This document shows positions 13,501 through 23,965 of a DNA stretch of 64,000 nucleotides, piece after piece. The position numbers were made by a program, and so were the translations under genes. The notes under the pieces were generated by a model. The model worked only from the letters and a program-made list of their open reading frames with translations. It did not search any database and was not told the DNA's origin. Position 1 is the first letter of the stretch, and every line of letters begins with the position of its first letter. This DNA comes from Thelephora terrestris (lineage: Eukaryota; Basidiomycota; Agaricomycetes; Thelephorales; Thelephoraceae): NCBI GenBank assembly GCA_015956445.1, contig WIUZ02000007.1:186001-250000 (forward strand), in the 5' to 3' direction.

Positions 13501-16483
13501 GGAACGGTACACACGCCCACATTGCTAAGATCGCGAAACGCTGAGGTTCTGCACACAGTTATTACATCCAGAAACCTACCCTCTGAACCGGAGCAGATAT
13601 CTTTTGCAGCGCGATACTGGTGATGACATCGGATCCTGAAGCCGCCGGAGGACGGGCCATGAACACAAAGCTGTTCGACCTCAGCTTCTCGAATAGCTGA
13701 AGTATGTTGTCCCCGACGTGAAGCCTGTAGTCGGTCGAACAGGTCCGATAGGTCGACATAGGACCAGAAGCGGTCGGCATGAAGGAACAAACGACGATCC
13801 GGAGTTTGTCATTTGCTGGTGTGTCTTCCTCCCATGGGACCTGTCCTCGAATGAAAATCCCAATTCCGAACCGGTTGTCAATCTTCATTCGTCGATTTCA
13901 GTGATAATGTGGGCCTCTTATAAATTGGTAGCTCACTTTGAGAATCAGGACCTTCCTTGTAAAATCTTCCAAGCAGATCTTCAAGTACTGCCAAAACGTT
14001 CGAAGGCCACTCTTGTTCGAGGAGTAGAACCTCTGAAGTGGTATTGTCTTCTTCAAGCCCCTTTGCTCCAGATCTCGATCTGTCAAGATATCCGACTGAA
14101 ACAGAGAGTTCCAAGTGTATCGGTCCTCTTCAGGAGTAAGCCCAAGAGTAGAGCTGACGGTGTACTTCTGCTCCACGGTCAACGCGCCGAGGTTCAAGTA
14201 GGGCAACATGGGCCGAAGGTCGATTTCCCTCTTTCTAGCGATGGCAACGGCCATATTAAACATCTCGAACTCGGAAAAGGCGTGCCGCTCCCCGCGCAAC
14301 AGCCGGCGAATGTATTCCATCGCGTCGTCGTGCGGTAGGTCTCTTGCCACATCATACACGGGAAGGGATTCGAGGAACCGCTCAGAAAATGCTGTCGCCG
14401 CTTCCGCAAGGAGGTCCAGTATGAAAGGTTCCTCGGTTTCCGGAGGGTTGGATAACCGATCTGGAATCCTGATCTTCCCACCATCGACAGACTGGGAGTG
14501 CAATGCGTTCAATTCTTGGCATTCCACACTCAGCGCGCCCTCAGGTTTGCACTTGATCCATTTCTGGTGGAGGGCAGCAACTCGAGCCAGGCTGGAACTG
14601 AGAGAGGGGTCAGTCGGGCCTAATGGAAATTACGTTTCCTCACTTGTTATACATCGCAAAATGGGCTGCGAGGTCTTGGCGTGTGATACTCTTCTGCACA
14701 CGCTCCTTATTGGGTGGGTAGTTGTAAGACTATAGCGACGTTCAACCCACAATGCCTGACTCGGAAGACATGGTAGAACTTACCTGAACCATGGTCGGCG
14801 GGACGATGTCAGGGTCCCAGCACACGAAATACCGGTCACCTGCAGAGGGCTCAGCGACAGTGTTGATTAGTGGACATCCCATATTACCGTCTAAATCTCC
14901 ACCGCTGCTCATAGAAGGCGCAGATGGGTGACCTGGACGCGCGACCGCCGCAAAAACCACACAATCGACAAGGTGGGCCAGTTTAGGGTGGGCTGCAGCT
15001 CGAAGTTTCAAGCAATCACCTGCGTGATCATGAGTTCACAGATCCTTCCTGAGATTCAGATAGAAGAACCTGGATGGAGGCATGGGTTTCGGACCACCAA
15101 CACATCAGCGTTCATCAGAGTTGACGCCCCGTTCTCGGTGGTGAACCGAACGTGAACCTGGCCCTCCTTCAATACTCCGTAGGGATCGCAGACACCAAAG
15201 AGTAAACGCGATTTGCGAATCATCATTCTCGTTCTCGGCTTCCCATCGTCCTTTCTGAACTTTGAGACCTCGCTCTTCTGGGCATCCCGAACCCTCTCGA
15301 ACACTCTAGGATTCTCCAATCCATCAAGCAGGACCCGCTCCGCCTCTTCGTACTTCCCAATACAAGAAAGGAAGTCGACCGCTCGCAAGTGGTTCGTCGC
15401 CGCCTCCTCGATCCAATCAAAATACTCTTGCTGCTTAGCGAGAAGCTTTTCGTTCGTGACCCCCAGACTGGAGAGGAGGACGATGATATCGTTGTTCAGT
15501 CTTCCAAAGGTGTAAGGCGTCGAATAGTCGACGACGGAGAACGTATTCTTGGTCTTGCTGTTGAATTTCTTCATGCTCTTTCGGAAATGAACGAGGTATT
15601 TTTTCTCTTTATCTAGCTCGGGGTGGATCATCAACACGCCTTTATACCCGAGGTACCTTTGAACGGGACCGTGAGCATCACTGGAAGGCTATATGATGCG
15701 ACACAAAACACCTTATTTGAAAGACCGTTGGGGTGTATCGCTTATTTCTGAATTTGATGGCTTTCCTTCTCGCCACTTGGATTGCGAGGGCCCGCGCCAT
15801 GAGCCCGCAACCATCCGAGAAAACCTCTTCTCCTACAGTCATATCGGGGATGTCCAACGTCTTTTGGGGGTCGAGCATAAAATCCAAGGAGGCCCCAGAG
15901 AACAACAAGCCAATCCTCTTTGCACCTATTTGAAGGTGAGTGAGAAGTGGCGTCGTACGCGTAGCGGGTCGACCGACGTTTGGCAACGTTGTTGATCTTC
16001 TCAAACTCTCCCAGCTGGTAGATCCGTTTGTCCAACTCCGCGTCCGAATCTGCGGCACGCATAAAGCAGCTCCGTTCCTTCTGTTTCAACGTCACGGGTG
16101 CTCACCATGAAGGATGTGCAGAAAGGACATACCAGTTGACTGTTGCTATGATGATAGAAACGATACTGGGTCCCGTTGAGGTATAGCCCGGCGGCCATCA
16201 AGCTCTGGATGTACTCTCCGGTGACGCGCAGGAAGCTATCCGGAAACCTCAAACCCCCGAACGAGACGGCGATGAACTTGGAGGGGTCATCGTCTTGGAG
16301 GATCCTGTTATTCGACAACTCATCGATCTCCAAAGTTATGGCAGCAGCGGTGAAGGCGATCCTTTTGCCGTAAATTGTCCCAGGTGCTTTCACGGACCTC
16401 CGCAACTGCAGCGACTCCGGCGCAACGGTAAACTTCCATTCCTTCTGGTCCGGAGGGGGGTTTTCCTGTAACACAGTCTTCAT
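10512..16483 (-). CDS. RNA-dependent RNA polymerase fused to UPF1-like SF1 helicase
   Basis: One continuous gene of about 15 introns and about 1,700 residues. N-terminal half: a cellular QDE-1/Rdp1-type RdRP. Visible landmarks in order are YHHSNSQL, RIGLLFSGAS, FSDGCG, QIRYLGYKGVLM, RNPCLHPGDCLKLR, DCVVFAAV and SSGGDLDGDRYFVCWDP with the catalytic DLDGD (near residue 455), then ELNALHSQSVDGGK. C-terminal part: an SF1B helicase with GPPGTGKTT (near residue 1270), ASTHNAVDNVLERF, IIDEASQITE (motif II), VGDHVQLRPMV, VQYRFP, DSFQGRESEIVIF (motif V) and LNVMWTRAK (motif VI). Between them lie about 650 residues I cannot name. Splice joins at 14527-13888, 13562-13510, 13435-13380 and 12360-12300 keep one frame, so I see no separate gene boundary. 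RdRPs copy aberrant RNA into double-stranded RNA for Dicer; the helicase probably feeds or remodels RNA template. The N-terminus is short: the domain usually found before the RdRP core is absent. Confidence 0.88.
12019..12075 (-). other. Phase-preserving intron inside the helicase Walker A motif
   Basis: GTTACC...TTTTAG, 57 nt. Removing it joins GGA CCG CCA G to GA ACC GGG AAA, restoring GPPGTGK. The length is divisible by three and the retained sequence has no in-frame stop, so an unspliced message still reads through. Confidence 0.85.
14840..14887 (-). other. Phase-preserving intron inside the RdRP catalytic DLDGD motif
   Basis: GTAATA...CTGCAG, 48 nt. Removing it joins GAT TTA GAC G to GT GAC CGG, restoring DLDGDR. 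Retention would insert 16 residues between DLDG and DRYF without a stop. Confidence 0.88.
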
Positions 16484-16562
16484 CTCGTAGCCAAAAAGTG
16501 TGGCTGGGTGGGAAGGATAAGCTCGCTGATCATGGGTTCATACATCGCTAAGCGCCTACCTA
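16484..16562. promoter_or_regulatory. Very short divergent promoter, RdRP-helicase / P-loop gene
   Basis: Only 79 bp separate the two likely start codons (133 bp if the P-loop gene starts at its second Met, 16617). On the minus strand an open stretch (HPATLFGYE) continues upstream of the RdRP ATG back to an in-frame TGA, so a small upstream exon joined at the AG near 16535 is possible. Confidence 0.4.
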
Positions 16563-17346
16563 TTGAATAGACCACAAGAACTATCGCCGGAAGGTTTTCC
16601 AGACCTTGAACTCACAATGCAGACCAACTCGACGATCAGGACGCTGTACTTAATAGGCCCGTCGTCGACTGGGAAATCAACCTTATTCCGCGCAATCGCG
16701 AAGAATATGAGACTAGACCCTGGGCAGTGCGTTACGGAGGTTGCAAGAACAGTGATGAAGAACACGGGATTTTCGAGGAAGACGGTTGGGTGCGTGGGTC
16801 TGGCATCCTGTCTGGTCGAGACGGGTATTGACGTCGACCAGGGACATAGAAATGCAGCGAACGATCATGGAGGCCCAACTGGAACGGGAACAGGTCGCCA
16901 GAAGTGTGGCTGGCAGCAGCGCAGTTCGAGTCGTCCTTAGCGACAGGTCCGCGGTAGACCCCATCGCTTACGCAGTCCTAACTGCAGCAACTGAGGATGA
17001 GGCGAGAGCGAGGATGCGAGTGCTGGTGGACACATCGGAGTTCCAGGCCGCGTTGCGCCGTTACCGCGAAGGGATGTTCATCCTCTTCAAGCCAGTACCA
17101 GAATGGCTCGTGGACGACGGAGTGCGGAGTACGGACAAGCAGGGCCAAAGCTCTGAGGTGTTTCCTGAGGTCCTGAAGGAGTTGGGAATTCCGTATGTCG
17201 AACTCGGGGAAGAAATAAAGGATCTCCAAGCGAGGGTCGCGTTCGCAAAGAGGCTCATTGGCCAGGTGGTGCGAGCAAGTTTCTTTCTGCTCCGGAACAG
17301 GGTCAACATACTCATATCTTCGTCTTTGAAAGGGATGAGAGTGTGA
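16563..17346 (+). CDS. P-loop ATPase/kinase-like protein (AAA_28 / NadR-like)
   Basis: Two exons. The first carries the Walker A motif LIGPSSTGKSTL. An intron of about 55 nt (from about 16791, GTGCGT, to GACCAG) joins KTVG to DIEMQRTIMEAQ. The second exon has VVLSDRSAVDPIAYAVLTA, the D-R-S-x-x-D-P-I-A-Y block typical of the AAA_28 domain family found in many fungi and in bacterial NadR-type kinases. Later it has REGMFILFKPVPEWLVDDGVR and LGIPYVELG. About 240 residues. Start could be 16563 or the second Met at 16617. The last exon ends SSSLKGMRV with a stop at 17346, although an extra 3' exon is possible. Substrate unknown. It diverges from the RdRP-helicase gene, which may be chance. Confidence 0.7.
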
Positions 17347-17529
17347 CGGCGGTGAGGGTACGGGAAAACCACGGGTTGGTTGCGGTCACTGTGGACAGGC
17401 GTTCCTGTCGACCAGGACCGCACCAAATCCACGCCGGTGTAAAGAGCACAAACTCGAGTCGGGAATACGAATCGTTGTCTAGATTTTCTGCGCAATCGTG
17501 ACCGTCGCTGTCAGAGGACTGGCGATCGC

Positions 17530-18241
17530 ATGAACTTCGCACTCCGACCTCGACCACCACTCCCGTCCGGACGGGTTCTCGCTAGCAGATGTCCTCACCG
17601 TTGCCCCCTGGGCGGATCGCTATCGTTTCCCGCAAGAATAAGGCGGATATCTTCCCAGTCGGCACCTGAAAATACTCATGTCGCCAGTGTTCTTTTTCCG
17701 CCGTTGCCAAAGTCCTTACCAGAACCGCCCGCGTACCCGTGTCCCCACCTGACAAATTTCGACGCGTTGAAGCCATTGTATCAACGCCACTGGAAGGTCT
17801 GCGCGTCATACAACAACGCACGGGAGGTGAAGACGGAGGCCTTGGAAAAGAAATTCACCTTGACGAAATACCGGCACACGCTCGAGTTCTTCAACGATGT
17901 CATGGGATTGCAGGGTATATGCGCCCAGGAAAAGGTCAATCGCTCTTATATCACAGTTGGTAGAGAGGCTAACCCAATGGCGTGCTTAGCATCACCCAAT
18001 TGGCGTCCGGTTTACGTTCATGACGTTGACCTTCAGCTTGAAGACCTCGAATGCTGTCCCGGCCCAGTCTTCGTCAGATGCCTCGCGTTCCCCAGGGATT
18101 ACGTTGAGGGATATGCGCTTGGCCACCCTTATCGAGAAGCATTTCGAGGATAAGTTCGTGTCTTCAGGACATGGGCTGGAGTCCACAGACCCGCCTGATA
18201 CTCGCGATCAACCTTCTGATCCAACGGGAATAGTCTCGTAG
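17530..18241 (+). CDS. Pterin-4a-carbinolamine dehydratase-like protein, probable mitochondrial targeting
   Basis: An Arg-rich, acid-poor N-terminus (about 45 residues, with FPARIRRISS) looks like a mitochondrial presequence. The C-terminal half fits the PCD/DCoH fold: KKFTLTKYRHTLEFFNDVMGL, then EK-HHP after an intron of about 52 nt (from 17935), and PGITLRDMRLATLIEKHF. The family dehydrates 4a-hydroxytetrahydropterin; in fungi its role is often unclear. Two neighbouring active-site histidines (HH of HHP) are present. The third, normally in a T-H pair about 17 residues later, is not visible: the sequence there reads LKTSNAV. The enzyme may therefore be weakened or have another role. It runs in tandem with the P-loop gene and converges on GDT1. 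Confidence 0.72.
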
Positions 18242-18346
18242 ACGGGTCCCACAATAAAGTTGGTAGAATTACAACGTTAGGGTGTGAACTATTATATCGA
18301 CACAATGGGCATATTTAAATACTTCGACTTGTTAATGACATCACGT

Positions 18347-19263
18347 CTAAGCCTCTGGGCTGGGCGCGGCAGAGACGTCGACGAAGAACTCATAGGTGTA
18401 AATGAATCCAAAAAGGATGAACAACGCTGCCCCCGAGAGTGTCACTAGATGATGGGGGTATTAGACCAATGAAGTGCGCGTGATCCAATCATCCCCCATA
18501 CCGTACTTCACGTCAATCTTGGTCGAGATATAGCGACCAGCGATGACTGCCCCAGCTGTACAAACTGAATGGCCGATGACTGTTCCTATTGTGACCAGGT
18601 ACACGCTCTGGGAGTAAAGCTTGAGTATAACGGAAGGGAGAGCCGAACGGGAGGACCAACATGAGCAGCACCGAGAGCGATGGTGGATATTTGACTGCGG
18701 TCTCCCCATTCCCCCAGGAACGTGAGGACGAACGCTTGCACAAATACCGGACCAAGGAAGAAACTGAAAAAGTTTCTACAGCCTTCCGCGAGTGATCTGG
18801 CTGAGCCACCCAACGGCTTTGATCCGTGGGGTCGAGACCTACCGCCCTCCTCCATGGCTTCCAGTGGAATACCGTTCGTGCCGTCGACGAATACACCATC
18901 TTCCTCAATCTCCTCCTGCGCCTCTTTCATCTCTTCCTGCAGTTTTTGATTCCCGAGCTTCATCTCCCTCCCTTCCAGGAACATCTTCCATCCAAACCCA
19001 AAAAATAAGAGTGCGGCTGCCAATTCTGTGACAGACTTCGGGAGCAACGCGGGCAGAAGACGACCCATCATGGCAGAGAGGACAGACATTACGACCAGTG
19101 AGCCGAATGCACCAGCGAACACGATCATTCTTGGGTGTTTCATGGCGAGAATCGCGGCAATGAGGAAAGTTTTGTCGCCGATTTCTGAGAAGAGGATCAT
19201 GATGAAAGAGGATAGAAGGGCATGAGTCGGGCCCTCGTCGCTGGTTGTGTCGTTGGATGCCAT
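18347..19263 (-). CDS. GDT1: GDT1/TMEM165-family Golgi cation(Ca2+/Mn2+)/H+ exchanger
   Basis: UPF0016 family membrane transporter that supplies the Golgi with Mn2+ and removes Ca2+, needed for glycosylation. Both family signatures are present: SEIGDKTFLIAA in the first helix and GEWGDRSQISTIALGAAH in the second half. Between the halves is a charged coiled-coil loop (EEMKEAQEEIEEDG), normal for the family. Three exons: an intron within about 18592-18656 (donor after GAAH) and one near 18450-18512 lead to the last exon (VTLSGAALFILFGFIYTYEFF) ending APSPEA. About 270 residues. I see no clear N-terminal signal peptide in the ATG-19263 model, so a missed upstream exon is possible. Confidence 0.9.
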
Positions 19264-20888
19264 CGCTGTGACCAGCGTTGGCTAGGGCGAAAAGCGTGGA
19301 CGGTGCTGACAGTGCCTCAGGACCGTCATTGCGACGGGAGGGCATTTGTCAAACAACACCAAACACGTATCTGATCGGTCACTAGTAGTAGGCCCGTCAG
19401 GTTACGTGCATGCTACTTCGACAACTCTCAATGTGGTGATGCTACAACGCTCCTCAGCATTGAATATGATGAAGCCACGACGCCCGTTGGAGACTTTATA
19501 GACACCCCTCGTTATCTCGAACACCCACGAAGAGTCCAAGAGACGGAATCAAAGGCGGGCACTACTCCAGGGTACGTGCAGGATCCCCTCGCGACAGCCT
19601 GGTTTTCTTGCTACTGCTGCATCGCGTTGAACGACCTTGGCTCGTTTCAAATCTGTCCCTGCTGTTTCCTCCTTCTCGGCACTTTGAACGTCGCATGCGT
19701 TAGGTTTGCCACCCCTTGCATTGCACCTGCCACCGGAAATGCGTGGTCCGGAAATTTTCCGGGCATGGGTGTTGACTTGAGCTATTCCGGGGAGTATTGT
19801 AAGTCCATCCACTCGTTCTTGATACCCGCTTATCTCGCGCCTTTATGTATTTATCAGAACACAACAGGTTGATACCGCTCATGTACAATAGATATAAATA
19901 CGCGCGCCTCATTCACCCTCGTCCGGGGTTTTTGCAACCTGTCTGGGCAAATAGCGCTGTGCGTGAAGTCGCGTTAGGGGATCGCTTCCTCCACGCGCCC
20001 CGAAAATACTGTGGCGGGAGGCGTCATGACTGTGGGAACTTGGGGTCTATACTCCCGGACCGAGCTTTGGTTGATGACCAAACCTTCGATCGACGATCTC
20101 GGGCCGGACAACATGAGGCAGCGACGGTCATTCGGAACAGGAAGCTGTGGCTAGGCCCCCTTAGGCCCCTTGACTAAACGTTTATAAGATGAACTATGCT
20201 CGCGTGGTCCTCTGTTACGCTTTCCCTCTGCTCTTACAAGTGTCCATCTCCGTGGCAAGTCGAGCTCGCTCTTCGATATCTCCCATCACAGCTCGGGGTT
20301 TGCTCGCACTCGTAGCATTTACGCAAGCGAGCGCGCTGAGGCTCACTGACTGCATCGGCGCCATCCAGATTCCACAATCCCGCCACACTCGTGCCCAGTG
20401 ATCTCACCTAATCAGCCTCGCACCCGACCCACGCCCTATCGGATATTGCGGCTCAAACGTTCATTCGTCACAATTTAACTCGAGATGGCCCAGAACAGTC
20501 GCCACAATTTGGGCGTCACGGAGAGCCAACCCCCCGCGGCTGTCACGACCTCTCCGATAAGCCGAAAATGCGTGCCATCCGTAACTTCAAAGCCTCTCCG
20601 AACCCCTTATCACAAGAAGCAGTCATGTGTAGCATGTCAACAAACAAATTGTCGCAACGGAAGCCTTTGTAAGAAAGATAGCGTCGCGTCTCCATCGGTG
20701 AACCTTTCGTATCGCCTGGATCTTGGAGTTGTGTGTTGACAGCCGCAACTTTTCCCTAGGATCAAGTTACCTTCCCCACTGGGTCCACGCGACGACCTTG
20801 GGTCAATACTCATCGGGAAGGACAATCGCGCCGCCCACGCGTTAATCGGGCTCTATCCCTCACCACCGACTCACCGGGATCGCCTACA
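19264..20888. other. Gene-poor stretch with a possible TATA element
   Basis: 1.6 kb upstream of both GDT1 (left) and the CCCH-RBR gene (right). A TATA-like GATATAAATA lies at about 19890-19899 on the plus strand. A 70-codon plus-strand frame at 20189-20401 starts MNYARVVLCYAFPLLL and resembles a signal peptide, but has no other support. The ORF from 20485 (MAQNSRHNLG) ends in a Cys-rich stretch and could be a 5' exon of the next gene; I could not find a splice that proves it. Confidence 0.4.
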
Positions 20889-23602
20889 GTGCCGTCGAAC
20901 CCGCAGAAGTCCAGGACCAATCGCAAAGTCTCCGATCCGCCGACTAGCACTCCAATTCCACGACCACAGCGACCGCCGTCTCGGATTGGAGCACCAGGGC
21001 ACCCTGGAAGCTCAAATCTCCACCACCACAATCCTCATGAACGTGGTCGGAGGACCTCAGGTCCACCCCCCGTCATCCCCAAACCTCTGCAGAGGCGCGC
21101 CGCGTCCCGTTCCTCTACACGTGAGGAGGATCCCACCCTCCAACAGTCACCTCCCCGAAAGAGACCTCACTGCCGGGAATGGTTGAAGGGTAATTGCCCC
21201 GAAGACTCAAACTGTCTTTTCACCCATGATCCTGAGGTATTCCATTGCCCAAGAAATGCCGTGTATCGTCGCGTTAACACCCTTGTATTCAGGAACGAGC
21301 AGCACAGGAACTTCGTTTGAAGAGGGTTGCTGAAGAACAAGCAGCGCAGGAACTTCGCTTAAAGAGGGTCGCTGAGGAGCACGCCGCTCAGGAGGCTGCT
21401 GCAACTATCGGAGAAATGGTCTTCCCTTCGACCAAAGTCGACTTTGGTGCGGGACTGACTGTGAAGAAAGTCCTCACCGGTTACGAGCCTTGTAGGATCT
21501 TGGTAAAGAACCTACCTCCAACCGCGACAAAGGCCGAAGTCGTTACACTCTTCACCCAACCCGGATTTGACCCTGCCAAATTCACCGTCTACCCACCACG
21601 TCCATCTCCGAGCGATCGGTCCCACTTGGAGGCTGCGGTCGAGTTCGAAGACCCGGAGGACGGGAGAAAAGCGGTTGTGGGATTGGACGACATCGAATTC
21701 GGATCGGAGAAGGTCAAGTTGGCCATCACCTCCAAGCAGGGGGGCATGGGCAAATCCAGGGATCGGGAATCACACACGCTTACGGTGACGTGGCCGGCTC
21801 CGAGTCCCTCTTGCATCGCCTTTGCTACCTATCCCTCCCTGGACGAGGCGAATTCTAAGCGAACCGAACTCGAAAACAAGGCTTTCAATGGAAGGAAAAT
21901 CAAAACTAATCTCGCTAAGACGCCCGCAAGGTTACTCGATATCGACCGGAACAACGCAACTATCTCCATCACCGGTTTTGAGTCGGGCGCATCGATGGAA
22001 TCCCTCCAAGAATTTTGCGGAACGACAAGCGTAGGCGTGCCCAAGGGGAGGTCGCGCGATTATGACCTCAACGAGTCCGTCCCCTCCTTGCGGACCCTGG
22101 TCGTCGGAGAGTGCCCCGGGAACTATGAAGCAGTCACCTGGGAATCCAACCTCGTCGCAAATGAGCGTGGTTTGGTCTCAGTCAAGATTCAGTTCCCCAC
22201 TTGGGATCATGCCAAAGTCGTACACGATTTCCTGGACCAGAAGCCTCTACCATTGTGTCCACAGGTCAAATACTTTGTTTTCCTCCCGGACCCCCTCCAT
22301 TACACTATATACGTCCCCCATCCCCAATACAAGGCTCAGGAGAAACTCTTCCAATCACTCATGCCCGCTCAATACGACCGTACAGCTACCACCCACCTTC
22401 GCATTCGCGCTGATCAACCAGACCGAGCTGCACGCATCGAACTTTCTGGATCGGACAAGAAGACCATCGGGAGATTGAAAGTTAGGATCGAACAGTTGAT
22501 CGCTGGAGAGAAGTTGGTGCAATGGGATCGAGTCTTTTACGGTGCTGAAGGCGAAGCCTTTTTGGAAAAGGTCAACGCCAAGTCCCGGGCATACATCCGC
22601 GTCAACAAGCGGCAGGGAGCGTTGAGAGCTTTCGGTGAACCAGCCGCTGTCGAGCAGGCCAAGGCTATGATCCAGGGAGAAGTGAATAGGTTGGCATCTC
22701 TTCAGTTTGAGGTGCCCCTCAAACCGTCTTCTGTTCGCTTTTTTGTGGATGGCGCGCGCGGGTCGACGCTCTTGAAGCAAGAGGTTGGCGAAGAGAACGT
22801 CACGTTGGATTTGTCATCTAGCCCTTGCAAAATTGTGGTTCGTGGAGGAGAGTCTGCACGTCATCGTTTGAAAAAGCTCATCGGCGAGTCATTCTCCAAC
22901 GCTCGTCGATCTCAGAACCAGCTCAGGGACGGGGAAATCTGTCCTGTTTGTTACGACACGATCGACGAACCGGACCGCCTCGGCTGTGGCCACGTTTATT
23001 GTTGCGGATGTCTTCGTCACTTTCTTGTCGGCGCCTCCGACACCAAACAGTTCCCCTTGTCATGTATGGGCGACGAGGGGAAGTGCGGTGTCCCGATCCC
23101 ACTTCCGATCATACAGCGGTTCCTCCCTCCCGCTCAATTCAAGCACCTGCTGGAAGTCTCCTTCCTCGAATACCTTGGTCACCATCCCGAGAAGTTCAAA
23201 CACTGCACCACTCCTGACTGTCCCGAGATCTACTCCCTCGAATCTTATTCCGGAGATGGAATTTTCCGGTGCCAATCGTGCTTCGTGGCCGTTTGCGTGT
23301 CCTGCCAGGAGGAGCACGACGGGTTCAGTTGCGAGGAGTGGAAGGTACATCGGGATCCGGAAGCACGAGAGAAGTTGTTGGAGGATTGGGTTGAGGATAA
23401 TCAGAACGTCAAGAAGTGCCCGCAGTGCAAGATCCCGATCGAGAAGAACGGAGGTTGCAATCATATGACTTGTCCGAAGTGCTCTGTGCATATCTGTTGG
23501 AAGTGTATGGGCGTCTTCCCTGCGGACGGAATCTACCACCATATGGAGCTCGTTCACGGTAGCATCGATGACCAAGGAGGTGTTCTTTTCGGTCTTTGGT
23601 GA
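20889..23602 (+). CDS. CCCH zinc-finger, RRM-like and RING-IBR-RING (RBR) ubiquitin ligase
   Basis: Two exons (20889-21236 and 21293-23602) give about 885 residues. Order: a Pro/Arg-rich N-terminus; a CCCH finger (CREWLKGNCPEDSNCLFTH); a short Ala/Glu/Arg helix with a tandem repeat; an RRM-like segment (CRILVKNLPPTATKAEVVTLF); a middle region with KH/RNP-like patches; and a C-terminal RBR module. RING1 is CPVCYD...LGCGHVYCCGCLRHFL (near residue 665), followed by an IBR. RING2 is KKCPQCKIPIEKNGGCNHMTC (near residue 822), where the Cys of GGCNHM is in the position of the catalytic Cys that forms a thioester with ubiquitin in Parkin and HHARI. An RNA-binding front with an E3 back suggests ubiquitination near RNA. 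Start at 20889 is the first ATG of the frame; an upstream exon cannot be excluded. Confidence 0.9.
21299..21394 (+). repeat. 42-bp in-frame tandem repeat in the RBR ligase gene
   Basis: Two units of 42 nt (21299-21340 and 21341-21382) plus 12 nt of a third. They encode AAQELRLKRVAEEQ, AAQELRLKRVAEEH and AAQE: a charged, probably helical 14-residue repeat directly after the splice acceptor. Differences between the copies are mostly at third codon positions, so the duplication is not recent and the protein repeat is being kept. Confidence 0.9.
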
Positions 23603-23965
23603 TCCTTTTTGCTTATCATTTTGATCCTTCCTCTGTTCTTTAACCTTGACACTTTTTTCTTCTTTGTATTTCCAACCCCGAAGTGGGTTTGTATCGCTTC
23701 AAAGTTCTTGTAGCCCCCTTTGAATGTCGTTTGTACATGCATGTAAGTGTATAGTTCCTATGTAAAATAACGCAATGTACCCAGCGGGAGTGTGTATGAT
23801 AATTTGCAATACGTCAACGGTACACCTTGGAAGACCAATCCAAGTCTACGGCCACCAGATTCCGCCGTCCTTCGTCCTCATATTTTCGCGGTGATGCCAA
23901 CGCGGATTATCCTGGGAAGACGAACACTCAGGGCGATTGCGTCGGTCGAAGTTGGAGGGAGTTAC
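23603..23965. other. Convergent 3' region, RBR gene / potassium transporter
   Basis: 363 bp between two stop codons. T-rich after the RBR stop (23604-23670), as in a 3' UTR. Nothing else recognised. Confidence 0.5.

Noticed and set aside
14742-15011. Degenerate RdRP motif reading DLDGNMGCP, suggesting a dead polymerase
   Set aside because: The change is an unspliced 48-nt intron; splicing restores DLDGDRYFV.
20189-20401. 70-codon frame with a signal-peptide-like start
   Set aside because: Too short and too little beyond the hydrophobic start; recorded only in the intergenic note.
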